A stretch of 64,000 nucleotides of DNA from an uncultured Bacilli bacterium (GTDB lineage Bacteria > Bacillota_I > Bacilli_A > RF39 > UBA660), in assembly GCA_934101575.1 (NCBI GenBank), contig CAKORJ010000002.1:200076-264075 (forward strand). Reading direction: 5' to 3'. Positions 1 to 8,200 of the stretch are shown here, piece after piece. Made by a program: the position numbers and the translations under genes. The stretch's first letter is position 1; every line of letters begins with the position of its first letter. Below the pieces are notes generated by a model. It was not told the origin of the DNA and did not search any database. It saw only the letters and a program-made list of their open reading frames with translations.

Positions 1-31
1 CTAGAGCTGTAAGGAGGTATATTAAGGTATA

Positions 32-1147
32 ATGAAAAATATTAGGGTTTTGTTGTTAGTTTTTATTTCTTTTTTACTGATTCCAGTTTGTGTTAATGCT
101 GAAACTATTGCAGATTATAGAGCTAAGATAAAGGCTATAGAGGCAGAAAAAGCTGAAAGCAATAATAAAAGTGCTGAGGTTCAAAAGAGAATAGATAATG
201 CTAATGCTAGAATTAATGAAATTACTAGACAAATAGTTCAGGCTAGAAAAGATCAACAAAGTACTCAAAAGGAAATTGATTCTCTTAATGATAAAATTAA
301 GAATAAAAAAGAAGAAATTAAAGATTTAGTTGCTTTTTATCAAATTTCTGATAATGATAATTTTTATTTGAAATTTATATTTGGTGCTGATAGTTTTGAA
401 GATTTTATTTATAGATTTTCTGTTGCTGAACAACTTACTGATGCTAATGATAAGTTAGTTGATGAGATGAATGGTTTGATTAATGAAAATAAGAAAAAAG
501 CTCAAGAACTTAAAAATCAAGAAAAGAAACTTAGTAATCTTAATTCTGAAATTAGTAAAGAAATAGATAAACTTGGTTCTCAAAAGAGAAAGTACTCTGA
601 AAATGCTCTTGATGCTGATCAAGAAATTGCTGCTCTTAATAAGCAAATTAATTTCTTTAAAAAGCAAGGATGTAGTGAAAATCAAGATGTTACTAGTTGT
701 AACAAGACGAGTTCTATTCCTAGTGCTAGTGGATTTATTCGTCCTTTAGATAGTGGTTTTATTACTTCTTATTATGGGGGTAGAATTCATCCTATATATG
801 GTGTTGCTAGTCATCATGATGGTATTGATATTGCTGCTAATACTGGGACTCCTGTTAAAGCTTCGGCTTCTGGACAAGTTATACTTGCTGATTGGTATTA
901 TGGTTTTGGTAATGCTGTTATGATTGTTCATAAAGTTCGTGGAACTACTTATACTACTTTATATGGACATTTAAGTGGTTATAATACTTCAGCTGGTGCT
1001 ATTGTTACTAGAGGACAAGTTATAGGTTATGTTGGTTCCACTGGTAATTCTACCGGTCCGCATTTACATTTCCAAGCTATGTATGGCAGTGGATATGGAA
1101 CAACTTTTGATCCTATGAATTTGGTTAGTATGCCACTTTCTTGGTAA
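32..1147 (+). CDS. Secreted M23 (LytM) peptidoglycan hydrolase with coiled coil
   Basis: Extracytoplasmic endopeptidase expected to cut peptide cross-links in peptidoglycan. Residues 1-23 form a signal peptide ending VNA. Residues about 25-215 are a long charged coiled coil rich in K, E, N and Q. The M23 domain spans about 233-371: zinc ligands are H262 and D266 (HxxxD) and H346 of the HLH motif; H313 (YGHL) and H344 are the usual catalytic histidines. All are present, so it is probably active. The layout (coiled coil plus LytM) matches CwlO/EnvC/NlpD-like proteins controlled by FtsEX. An AAGGAGG site lies 14 bases before the ATG. A TAA at 10-12 could end an upstream gene, perhaps ftsX, but this cannot be seen here. 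Confidence 0.9.
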   Translation: MKNIRVLLLVFISFLLIPVCVNAETIADYRAKIKAIEAEKAESNNKSAEVQKRIDNANARINEITRQIVQARKDQQSTQKEIDSLNDKIKNKKEEIKDLVAFYQISDNDNFYLKFIFGADSFEDFIYRFSVAEQLTDANDKLVDEMNGLINENKKKAQELKNQEKKLSNLNSEISKEIDKLGSQKRKYSENALDADQEIAALNKQINFFKKQGCSENQDVTSCNKTSSIPSASGFIRPLDSGFITSYYGGRIHPIYGVASHHDGIDIAANTGTPVKASASGQVILADWYYGFGNAVMIVHKVRGTTYTTLYGHLSGYNTSAGAIVTRGQVIGYVGSTGNSTGPHLHFQAMYGSGYGTTFDPMNLVSMPLSW

Positions 1148-1191
1148 TTTTATGACTTTAGTTTTTGCTAAGGTCTTTTTCTTTAAATCTA

Positions 1192-1220
1192 TTGACTAAA
1201 AATACTTTTTGTGTTATTCT
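1192..1220 (+). promoter_or_regulatory. Promoter upstream of secE
   Basis: TTGACT at 1192-1197 and TATTCT at 1215-1220 are separated by 17 bases, a good sigma-A type arrangement. It lies in the gap after the M23 gene and about 60 bases before the secE start, so it should start the secE-nusG transcript. Confidence 0.6.
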
Positions 1221-1280
1221 CTAGGTGTGAGACACGAAAGTGTTTTTATTTTGAAAAAATATATAATTTAGAGGTGGGTT

Positions 1281-1544
1281 ATGAAATCTGAAAATATTAA
1301 GAAAAATAGTGTAAAGAAAGAGGATAAAAAAGTTTTGAAAAAAGAAGTTAAATCTAAAGATAAGACTAAATCTAAAAAAGATGGCTTTTTTAAAGAAGTA
1401 ATAAAAGAATTAAAGATAGTTAAATGGCCTGATAAAAAGTATATGGTTAAATACTCTGTGGCAACTTTTGTAACTATTATTGTATGTTCTTTGTATTTTT
1501 ATTTGATTACTGTGGTATTTGCACTTATAAAGGAGCTTAGATAA
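1281..1544 (+). CDS. secE: Preprotein translocase subunit SecE
   Basis: Small essential subunit that clamps SecY in the membrane translocon. The 87-aa protein has a lysine-rich cytosolic N-terminus (residues 1-35), the conserved amphipathic segment FFKEVIKELKIVKWPDKKYM, and one membrane segment at about 58-82. This single-membrane-segment form is usual in Gram-positives; the N-terminal charged tail is longer than usual. GAGGTG precedes the ATG. It overlaps nusG by one base (TAATG). The usual upstream rpmG (L33) is absent here. Confidence 0.93.
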   Translation: MKSENIKKNSVKKEDKKVLKKEVKSKDKTKSKKDGFFKEVIKELKIVKWPDKKYMVKYSVATFVTIIVCSLYFYLITVVFALIKELR

Positions 1545-2077
1545 TGGATAAGAAATGGTATGTTGTAAATACATATTCTGGGCATGAAAAAAAGGTTCAA
1601 GAAAAACTTTTAATGCGTGCTAATTCTATGAATATGGAAGATTATATTTTTAGAGTAATTGTTCCTGAACAAACTGAAGTTGAAGTTAAAGATGGGGTTA
1701 CTAAGGAAAAGGTTAAAAAGCTATTTCCTGGGTATGTTCTTGTTGAAATGGTTATGACTGATGAAGCTTGGTTTGTTGTTCGTAATACGCCAGGAGTTAC
1801 TGGATTTATTGGATCTAGTGGTAAAGGGGCAAAACCTACGCCGCTTCAACCATATGAAGTTGATAAGATACTTAATAGTATGGGTATGAGCAGACTTGAA
1901 GTTTCTTCTGATCTTAAAGAAGGAGAAATTGTTAAGATTACTTCTGGGCCATTTTCTGGCATGGAAGGAAAGGTTTCTTCTCTTGATTTAGAAAATCAAC
2001 AAATTATAGTTTTAGTTGATTTATTTGGACAAGAAACTGAAGTTGAAGCATCTATTTCTCAAATAGAAAAAGCATAG
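1544..2077 (+). CDS. nusG: Transcription termination/antitermination factor NusG
   Basis: Binds the RNA polymerase clamp and modulates pausing, and can link polymerase to ribosomal S10 or Rho. The 177-aa protein has the NGN domain first (WYVVNTYSGHEKKV near residue 5, LFPGYVLVEM, and the TPGVTGFIG motif) and a C-terminal KOW domain (VKITSGPFSGMEGKV, about 126-140). Length is normal. The start codon overlaps the secE stop, showing translational coupling. A short terminator-like hairpin covers its stop codon. Confidence 0.95.
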   Translation: MDKKWYVVNTYSGHEKKVQEKLLMRANSMNMEDYIFRVIVPEQTEVEVKDGVTKEKVKKLFPGYVLVEMVMTDEAWFVVRNTPGVTGFIGSSGKGAKPTPLQPYEVDKILNSMGMSRLEVSSDLKEGEIVKITSGPFSGMEGKVSSLDLENQQIIVLVDLFGQETEVEASISQIEKA

Positions 2078-2090
2078 ACTTGCTTTTTTT
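2068..2090 (+). terminator. Weak intrinsic terminator after nusG
   Basis: AAAAGCA (2068-2074) pairs with TGCTTTT (2081-2087) around a 6-base loop and is followed by further T residues. The stem is short and AT-rich, so termination may be partial. It includes the nusG stop codon. Confidence 0.5.
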
Positions 2091-2108
2091 GGAGAATAGT
2101 GTTATTAT
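2080..2108 (+). promoter_or_regulatory. Possible promoter for rplK-rplA
   Basis: TTGCTT at 2080-2085 and TATTAT at 2103-2108 are spaced 17 bases apart, with TG nearby upstream of the -10. The -35 overlaps the nusG terminator hairpin. The arrangement resembles the candidate promoter before rpsJ (TTGATT, 17 bases, TATTAT). Confidence 0.4.
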
Positions 2109-2156
2109 TTAATACGTTTATGTATATTTATTATTAAATATATGTATATAAATTTA

Positions 2157-2192
2157 AGTGGGAGGCAAAGCGGAGCTATTATTACCACTCGC
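2157..2192 (+). promoter_or_regulatory. L1-type mRNA binding site before rplK
   Basis: GTGGGAGG at 2158-2165 and CCAC at 2185-2188 can form a GTGG/CCAC stem that encloses a purine-rich internal segment. The same GTGGGAGG...ACCAC arrangement recurs before rplA (2699-2728). Ribosomal protein L1 represses the L11-L1 operon by binding an mRNA mimic of its 23S rRNA site; this element has the position and look of such a site. Identification is by pattern and context, not by model search. Confidence 0.55.
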
Positions 2193-2229
2193 GAAAACTA
2201 AAAAAAACTAGAAAAGGAGAGTGTTTTTC

Positions 2230-2655
2230 GTGAATAAAGAAGTTGTTAAAGTAATTAAGTTACAAATTGAAGCAGGAAAAGCTACACCAGCTCCACCAGT
2301 TGGTACTGTTCTTGGACCTGCAGGAATTAATTTAGGAGAATTTTGTACAAAATATAATGATGCAACTAGAGAACAAATGGGTAATGTTTTACCAGTTGAA
2401 ATTTCAATTTATGATGATCGTTCATTTGATTTTGTAATTAAGACTCCACCTGCTGCATTTTTAATTAAAAAGTATGCTAAGGTTAAGAAAGGATCTAGTA
2501 AAGGTTCTAAGGAAATAGTTGGAAGTCTTACACAAGAACAACTTAAAGAAATTGCAGAGACTAAATTACCAGATTTAAACGCTTATAATGTTGAAGAAGC
2601 TATGGAAATTGTTCGTGGTACTGCAAAAAACATGGGAATTGAAATTAAAGAATAA
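2230..2655 (+). CDS. rplK: 50S ribosomal protein L11
   Basis: Part of the GTPase-associated centre of the large subunit, contacting 23S rRNA and the L10 stalk base. I prefer the GTG at 2230 because AAGGAG at 2214-2219 lies 10 bases upstream; the in-frame GTG at 2221 would touch it. This start gives 141 residues, the usual L11 length. The proline-rich motif GKATPAPPVGTVLGPAGIN near the N-terminus and the LTQEQLKEIAETKLPDLNA RNA-binding helix region are diagnostic. It forms an operon with rplA, with L1-like leader motifs before both genes. Confidence 0.95.
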   Translation: MNKEVVKVIKLQIEAGKATPAPPVGTVLGPAGINLGEFCTKYNDATREQMGNVLPVEISIYDDRSFDFVIKTPPAAFLIKKYAKVKKGSSKGSKEIVGSLTQEQLKEIAETKLPDLNAYNVEEAMEIVRGTAKNMGIEIKE

Positions 2656-2698
2656 TAAAAAATAAGTAAATATAGAATTACATAGGTTTTTTACCTAT

Positions 2699-2730
2699 GT
2701 GGGAGGTATGAATCCGCTAATACCACATAA
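2699..2730 (+). promoter_or_regulatory. L1-type mRNA binding site before rplA
   Basis: GTGGGAGG (2699-2706) and TACCAC (to 2727) flank a short segment with GG/CC pairing, ending just before the rplA Shine-Dalgarno sequence. A separate hairpin, ACATAGGT with ACCTATGT (2680-2687 and 2693-2700), shares the first two bases, so the two structures may compete. L1 binding here would hide the rplA ribosome site. This is inferred from similarity to the rplK leader and the known L1 autoregulation. Confidence 0.55.
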
Positions 2731-2742
2731 GGAGGAAATGAA

Positions 2743-3441
2743 ATGAAAAATAGAGGAAAAAGCTATAAGAGTGAAATTTCTAAGGTAGAAAAGAACAAAC
2801 TTTATACTAAAGAAGAAGCAATTAAACTTGTTAAAGATATGTCTAATGTTAAATTTGATGCTACTGTTGAAGTTGCTATGAATTTAAATTTAGATGTTAA
2901 AAAAGCTGATCAACAATTAAGAGGTGCTATTGTACTTCCAAAAGGTACTGGTAAAGATGCATGTGTTTTAGTTATTGCTAAAGGGGATGCTGCGAAGGAT
3001 GCTAAAGAAGCTGGAGCAGATTTTGTTGGTGATGCTGATATGATAGAAAAAATTCAAAAGGAAAATTGGTTTGAATTTGATACTTTAATTGCTACTCCTG
3101 AAATGATGCCTTTGTTAGGTAAAATTGGTAAGATTTTAGGGCCTAAAGGTCTTATGCCAAATCCTAAGACTGGAACTGTTACTACTAATGTTAAACAAGC
3201 TGTATTAGATGCTAAAGCTGGTAAGCTTGAATATCGTACTGATAGTTATGGTAATATTCATGGCATTATTGGTAAGGTTACATTTAGTGATGAAGATCTT
3301 AAAGCTAACTTAGATGCTTTTGTTAAAACAATTATAAAGGCTAAACCTCAAGCTGCTAAGGGAACATATGTTAAATCTATTAGTATTTGTTCTACTATGA
3401 GCCCTTCAGTAAAAATAGATCAAAATAGTTTTGACAATTAA
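2743..3441 (+). CDS. rplA: 50S ribosomal protein L1
   Basis: Forms the L1 stalk that guides deacylated tRNA out of the E site, and in many bacteria represses its own operon. The 232-aa length matches the family. Visible landmarks include LRGAIVLPKGTGKD (about 59-72), the MPLLGKIGKILGPKGLMPNP signature in the middle, and the C-terminal KPQAAKGTYVKSISI. AAGGAGG lies 5 bases before the ATG. Its last codons contain the -35 box of the rplJ promoter. Confidence 0.95.
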   Translation: MKNRGKSYKSEISKVEKNKLYTKEEAIKLVKDMSNVKFDATVEVAMNLNLDVKKADQQLRGAIVLPKGTGKDACVLVIAKGDAAKDAKEAGADFVGDADMIEKIQKENWFEFDTLIATPEMMPLLGKIGKILGPKGLMPNPKTGTVTTNVKQAVLDAKAGKLEYRTDSYGNIHGIIGKVTFSDEDLKANLDAFVKTIIKAKPQAAKGTYVKSISICSTMSPSVKIDQNSFDN

Positions 3442-3459
3442 TAATTTATAGTATATAAT
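3431..3459 (+). promoter_or_regulatory. Full-consensus promoter for rplJ-rplL
   Basis: TTGACA at 3431-3436, exactly 17 bases, then TATAAT at 3454-3459: both hexamers and the spacer match the sigma-A consensus perfectly. The -35 lies inside the last codons of rplA. It drives the L10 leader and the two stalk genes, whose L7/L12 product is needed in several copies per ribosome. Confidence 0.88.
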
Positions 3460-3468
3460 ATGGTTATC

Positions 3469-3565
3469 AAGTGCCAAAGACAGTAGGTTGTTTGTAAATC
3501 CTACCGAGGACTTATACTTTTGTATAGTAAGGAGTCTTTGGATAGACTCTTTATCTTTTGCACTT
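3469..3565 (+). ncRNA. L10 leader RNA (cis-regulatory)
   Basis: The leader is closed by AAGTGC (3469-3474) pairing with GCACTT (3560-3565), encloses a GTAGG/CCTAC helix and a second hairpin, GAGTCT with AGACTC, near 3533-3550. Position directly before rplJ and the nested-stem layout match the ribosomal protein L10 leader family, where the L10-L12 complex binds and represses expression. I recognise this from structure and context; a covariance-model search was not possible. Confidence 0.75.
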
Positions 3566-3594
3566 ATAAAATATATTAATAAGGAGGAATTGTA

Positions 3595-4086
3595 ATGCCT
3601 AGTACTAAGTCATTAGAACTTAAACAAGCTGTAGTATCTGAAATTAAAGGTAAATGTAATGATGCTAAGAGTATTGTACTTTTTGATTATCGTGGTCTTA
3701 CTGATAATCAAATAAAAGATCTTAGAATTAAGCTTAGAGAAAATGATTCTGAATATAAGGTTTATAAGAATACATTACTTAAAATTGCATTTAAGGACTT
3801 AAATATGGATTTTGATGAATATCTTGCTGGTCCTACTGCTATTGCATTTTCGAATGATGATGTTGCAGCTGTTAAGGTTTTAAGTGATGCTGCTAAGAAA
3901 AATAAGGCTTTAGTTTTAAAAGCAGGTTATGTTGAAGAATCTGTTTGTGATAAAGCTAAACTTGATGAATTTGCTAAGATTCCATCTCGTGAAGGACTTT
4001 ATACAATGCTTGCTGGTGGTATGATGCAAATTGTTAAAGATTTAAGTATTGCGCTTGATCTTTATTCAAAACAAAAAGAAAATTAA
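3595..4086 (+). CDS. rplJ: 50S ribosomal protein L10
   Basis: Base of the ribosomal stalk: the N-terminal domain binds 23S rRNA with L11 and the C-terminal helix carries L7/L12 dimers. The 163-aa length is normal. The N-terminal half has the family patterns VLFDYRGLTDNQIKDLR and YKVYKNTLLKIA; the end (IVKDLSIALDLYSKQKEN) is the L12-binding helix. AAGGAGG precedes the ATG. It is preceded by the consensus promoter and L10 leader, and followed by rplL after 33 bases. Confidence 0.95.
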   Translation: MPSTKSLELKQAVVSEIKGKCNDAKSIVLFDYRGLTDNQIKDLRIKLRENDSEYKVYKNTLLKIAFKDLNMDFDEYLAGPTAIAFSNDDVAAVKVLSDAAKKNKALVLKAGYVEESVCDKAKLDEFAKIPSREGLYTMLAGGMMQIVKDLSIALDLYSKQKEN

Positions 4087-4119
4087 TTAAAAAATAAAAT
4101 AATAAAGGAGGAAATTGTT

Positions 4120-4485
4120 ATGGCAAAAATAACAAAAGAAGATTTTATTAGCTCTTTAAAAGAAATGACATTATTAGAAGTAAAGGAATTGGTTGACGCA
4201 ATGAAAGAAGAATTTGGTGTTGATCCAAGTGCTGTTGCTGTTGCTGCTGCACCTGCTCAAGCTGAAGAAGCTGGACCAAGTAAACAAACTGTAGTACTTA
4301 AGAGTGCTGGAGCTGCTAAGATTAATGTAATTAAAATTATAAGAGAAGTTACTGGTCTTGGACTTAAAGAAGCTAAAGAAGTTGCTGATAATGGTGGTAA
4401 TGTTAAGGAAAATATTCCTAGTGAAGAAGCTAATGAACTTAAAGCTAGACTTGAAGAAGCTGGCGCTGAAGTTGAACTTAAATAA
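4120..4485 (+). CDS. rplL: 50S ribosomal protein L7/L12
   Basis: Stalk protein that recruits and stimulates translational GTPases. The 121-aa protein has the N-terminal dimerisation domain (LKEMTLLEVKELVDAMKEEFGV), an alanine-rich hinge at about 37-52, and the C-terminal domain with KINVIKIIREVTGLGLKEAKE and a final GAEVELK. Length and order are typical. AAAGGAGG lies before the ATG. A terminator follows within 50 bases, ending the rplJL unit. Confidence 0.96.
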   Translation: MAKITKEDFISSLKEMTLLEVKELVDAMKEEFGVDPSAVAVAAAPAQAEEAGPSKQTVVLKSAGAAKINVIKIIREVTGLGLKEAKEVADNGGNVKENIPSEEANELKARLEEAGAEVELK

Positions 4486-4502
4486 TTAATTTATTTGAAC
4501 TT

Positions 4503-4533
4503 AAAGCCGTTTGCATATGCACTGGGCTTTTTG
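4503..4533 (+). terminator. Intrinsic terminator after rplL
   Basis: AAAGCC (4503-4508) pairs with GGCTTT (4525-4530), with a further TGCATATGCA self-pairing segment in the loop, followed by T residues. It lies between rplL and the methyltransferase gene, whose true start (4555) is downstream of it. Confidence 0.7.
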
Positions 4534-4554
4534 TGCTATAAAGGGGAAGATAAA

Positions 4555-5142
4555 ATGAATCACTATTTCACAAATTCTGATGTTAAGAGCGAACTTAAGA
4601 AAACTACTTGTATTGTTAATGATAAGAAGTTTATATTTAATACGGATAATGGAGTTTTTTCTAAGAGAGGACTTGATTTTGGAAGTAGAACTCTTATTGA
4701 TGTGCTTTTATCTTTAGAGATTAGTGGTAATCTTTTAGATGTTGGATGTGGTTATGGTGTTATCGGTATCATTTTGTCTTCTTTTTTTGATGTTAATGTG
4801 GATATGGTTGATGTTAATAAAAGAGCAATTCATTTGACTAATATGAATATTAAAGCAAATAATGTTTCGAATGTTTCTGCTTTTTATAGTGATATATATT
4901 CTAATGTTGATAAAAAATATGATGTAATTGTTACTAATCCGCCTATTAGAGCAGGGAAAGATATTGTTTATAAGTTTTTATTTGATGCTAAAAACTATTT
5001 AGTTTGTGGTGGTAGTTTATATTTTGTTATAAATAAAGACCAAGGTGCTAAAAGTGTTATTAAAGATATTAGTTCTTGTGCTAATGTTGAGGTTCTTAGA
5101 AAAAACAAAGGTTTTTTTGTAATAAAGTGTATTTTTGATTGA
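4555..5142 (+). CDS. RsmC-like class I methyltransferase
   Basis: SAM-dependent methyltransferase of the RsmC/YbxB group, probably acting on guanine in 16S rRNA. From the ATG at 4555 (AGGGGA upstream) the protein has 195 residues. The SAM loop is LDVGCGYG at 61-68, the acidic strand end is DVN near 86-88, and the catalytic NPPIRAG motif is at 128-134. The longer frame starting at TTG 4495 would overlap the rplL terminator, so I reject that start. The gene sits between rplL and rpoB, exactly where Bacillus carries ybxB. The stop codon overlaps the rpoB promoter -35. Confidence 0.88.
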   Translation: MNHYFTNSDVKSELKKTTCIVNDKKFIFNTDNGVFSKRGLDFGSRTLIDVLLSLEISGNLLDVGCGYGVIGIILSSFFDVNVDMVDVNKRAIHLTNMNIKANNVSNVSAFYSDIYSNVDKKYDVIVTNPPIRAGKDIVYKFLFDAKNYLVCGGSLYFVINKDQGAKSVIKDISSCANVEVLRKNKGFFVIKCIFD

Positions 5143-5167
5143 CAATTTGAATGAACTATGGTAATAA
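5139..5167 (+). promoter_or_regulatory. Promoter for rpoB-rpoC
   Basis: TTGACA at 5139-5144 is a perfect -35; 17 bases downstream is TAATAA (5162-5167), part of an AT-rich TAATAATAT stretch. The -35 overlaps the stop codon of the preceding methyltransferase. About 70 bases separate it from the preferred rpoB start. Confidence 0.6.
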
Positions 5168-5235
5168 TATAAGTTGGTTATTTGTCTATTTTGGAGACAA
5201 AGATTTTTGAAAATTTGAAAGTAGGGGTGAATTTT

Positions 5236-8200
5236 GTGGCATACAAAATTATAAAATGTGGTGATCATCGCACACGTAGAAGTTTTTCCAGAATCAAGAA
5301 TACTTATGAGTTAACAGATTTGTTGGAAATTCAAAAGAAATCGTATAATTGGTTTGTGGAAAATGGTATTAAGGAAGTTTTTGAAGATTTATTCCCCGTA
5401 GAAAACTTTGCTGGTACATTGTCTTTAGAGTTTGGTGACTATTATTTTGATGAACCAAGATATTCTATTAAGGAATGTAAAGAAAGAGAGGCAACTTTTG
5501 CTGCACCTTTAAAAGTTGAAGTTAGACTTTTTAATAATGAAACAGGTGAAGTTAAAGAACAAGAGATATTTTTAGGAGATATGCCTCTTATGACTGATAG
5601 TGGTACTTTTGTTATTAATGGTGCTGAAAGAGTTATTGTATCTCAACTTGTTAGATCTCCTAGTGTTTATTTTAATAAGGAAATAGATAAGAATGGTAGA
5701 GTTTTAATTACATCACAAATTATTCCAACTCGTGGTACTTGGCTTGAATTTGAAGCTGATGCTAGGGATATTTTATATGTAAGAATTGATAGAACTAGAA
5801 AGGTTCCTCTTACTACTATGCTTAGAGCTTTTGGTCTTAGTAGTGATGAAGATATCATTGAATTGTTTGGTAAATCTGATTTTATGGAAAATACTATAGG
5901 AAAAGATTCTACTAGAAATACTGATGAGGCTTTAATTGAAATATATGAAAAATTAAGACCTGGTGAACCTGCTACTCTTGATAGTTCTAAGAATCAAATT
6001 ATTACTAGATTTTTTGATGAATTTAGATATGATTTAGCTAAGGTTGGTAGATATAAGTTTAATCTTAAACTTAATGTACTTGATAGACTTTTAGGTCAAA
6101 CTCTTGCTGAGGATATTAAAGTAGATGGAGAAGTTAAATTTACTAAAGGTACTGTTGTTAATAAAGCAGTATTAGAAGAACTTCGTCCTATAATGCAAGA
6201 TGGATATGGTATTAAAGAAGTTAAAATTAATGATGAACTTGATACATATAATAAAGTACAAATTGTTAAGATTTATAAGCCTGGTACTAAGGAAAAGATT
6301 AGTGTTATTGGTAATGATGGAACAATAGATTCTAAGAGACTTACTATTTCTGATTTTTATGCTTCTTGTTCTTATTATCTTAATTTACTTCAAGGAGTAG
6401 GTAATTTTGATGAAATAGATCATCTTGGTAATAGGCGTGTTCGTCAAGTTGGTGAACTTTTACAAAATCAATTTAGGGTAGGTGTTACTCGTATGGAAAG
6501 AGTCATTCGTGAAAGAATGACTACTCAAGATATTAATGAAGTTACTCCTAAAACTTTGATTAATATTAGACCTGTTACGGCTATTTTGAAGGAATTTTTT
6601 GGTAGTTCACAACTTTCTCAATTTATGGATCAAAACAATCCTATTGCTGAACTTACTCATAAGAGAAGACTTAGTGCTTTAGGACCTGGTGGCCTTTCTC
6701 GTGATAGAGCTGGTATGGATGTTCGTGATGTTAATGAATCACATTATGGTAGAATATGTCCTATTGAATCTCCAGAAGGACCTAATATTGGTCTTATAAC
6801 TACTCTTGCTAGTTATGCTAAGATTGATGATTATGGATTTATTCAAACTCCATATCGTAGAGTTGAGAATTCTGTCATAATGGATGATGTTCATTATTTA
6901 ACTGCTAGTGAAGAAAATGATCTTATTATTGCAGAGTCTACTGTTGGTACTGATGAAAATAATAAAATTACTGATGATATTGTTGCAGCACGTTATCGTG
7001 GTGAGAATTTACTTGTTTCTCCTGATAAGGTTGATTATATAGATGTTTCACCTCAACAAGTTGTTTCTGTTACAACAAGTTGTATTCCATTCCTTGAACA
7101 TGATGATGCTACTCGTGCTCTTATGGGATCTAACATGCAACGTCAAGCTGTACCACTTCTTAAGACAGAGGCTCCATTTGTTGGTACTGGGGTTGAATAT
7201 ATTGCGGCTCGTGATAGTGGTTCTACAGTTGTAGCTAAGGCTGATGGTGTTGTTAGTTATGTTGATGGTAAGAAAGTAATTGTTAAGAATAAGGGTGGAG
7301 AGGATATCTACTATTTATCTGATTTTGCTGCTTCTAACCAAGATACTTGTTTTCATCATATTCCTATAGTTAGAGTAGGAGATAAGGTTGTTAGAGGCAA
7401 AACTATTCTTGCAGATGGACCTTCTACTGATAAGGGTGAACTTGCTCTTGGTAAGAATATGACTGTTGCATTTATGATGTTTAATGGTTATAACTATGAA
7501 GATGCTGTTATTCTTAATGAAAGATTAGTAAAGGAAGATGCTTATACTACTATTCATATAGAAGATTATCAACTTCCTTGTCGTGATACTAAACTTGGTC
7601 CAGAAGAAATTACTCGTGATATTCCTAATGTTAGTGAAGAGGCACGTAAGAACTTGGATGCGGATGGTATTATTAGAATTGGTACAGAAGTAAAAGAAGG
7701 AGATATCCTTGTTGGTAAAGTTACTCCTAAGGGTATGGCTGAGCTTACTTCTGAAGAAAAACTTCTTCATGCAATCTTTGGTGAAAAGACTCGTGAAGTT
7801 CGTGATACATCTTTACGTGTTCCTCATGGTGGGGATGGTATAGTTCACGATGTTAAAGTGTTTACTAAGAAAAATAGTGATGATTTACCTAGTGGTGTGT
7901 CTAAACAAATTCGTGTATATATAGTTCAAAAACGTAAGATTCAAGTTGGAGATAAGATGGCAGGACGTCATGGTAATAAAGGGGTTATTTCTTTAATTCT
8001 TCCAGAAGAGGATATGCCATATTTACCAGATGGTACTCCTGTTGATGTAATGCTTAATCCGCTTGGGGTTCCTTCTCGTATGAACATTGGACAAGTTCTA
8101 GAACTCCATTTAGGTATGGCTGCTAAGAAACTTGGTGTTCATGTTGCTACTCCTGTATTTGATGGTGCTAGTGAACAAGATATTCTTGATATGATGAAGG

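Noticed and set aside
4495..4554. Upstream TTG start for the RsmC-like gene
   Set aside because: The added 20 residues overlap the rplL terminator and are not conserved-looking; ATG 4555 has a ribosome site.
5182..5235. Upstream TTG start for rpoB
   Set aside because: No ribosome site before it, while the GTG at 5236 has AGGGGTGA at good spacing and begins the conserved RpoB text.
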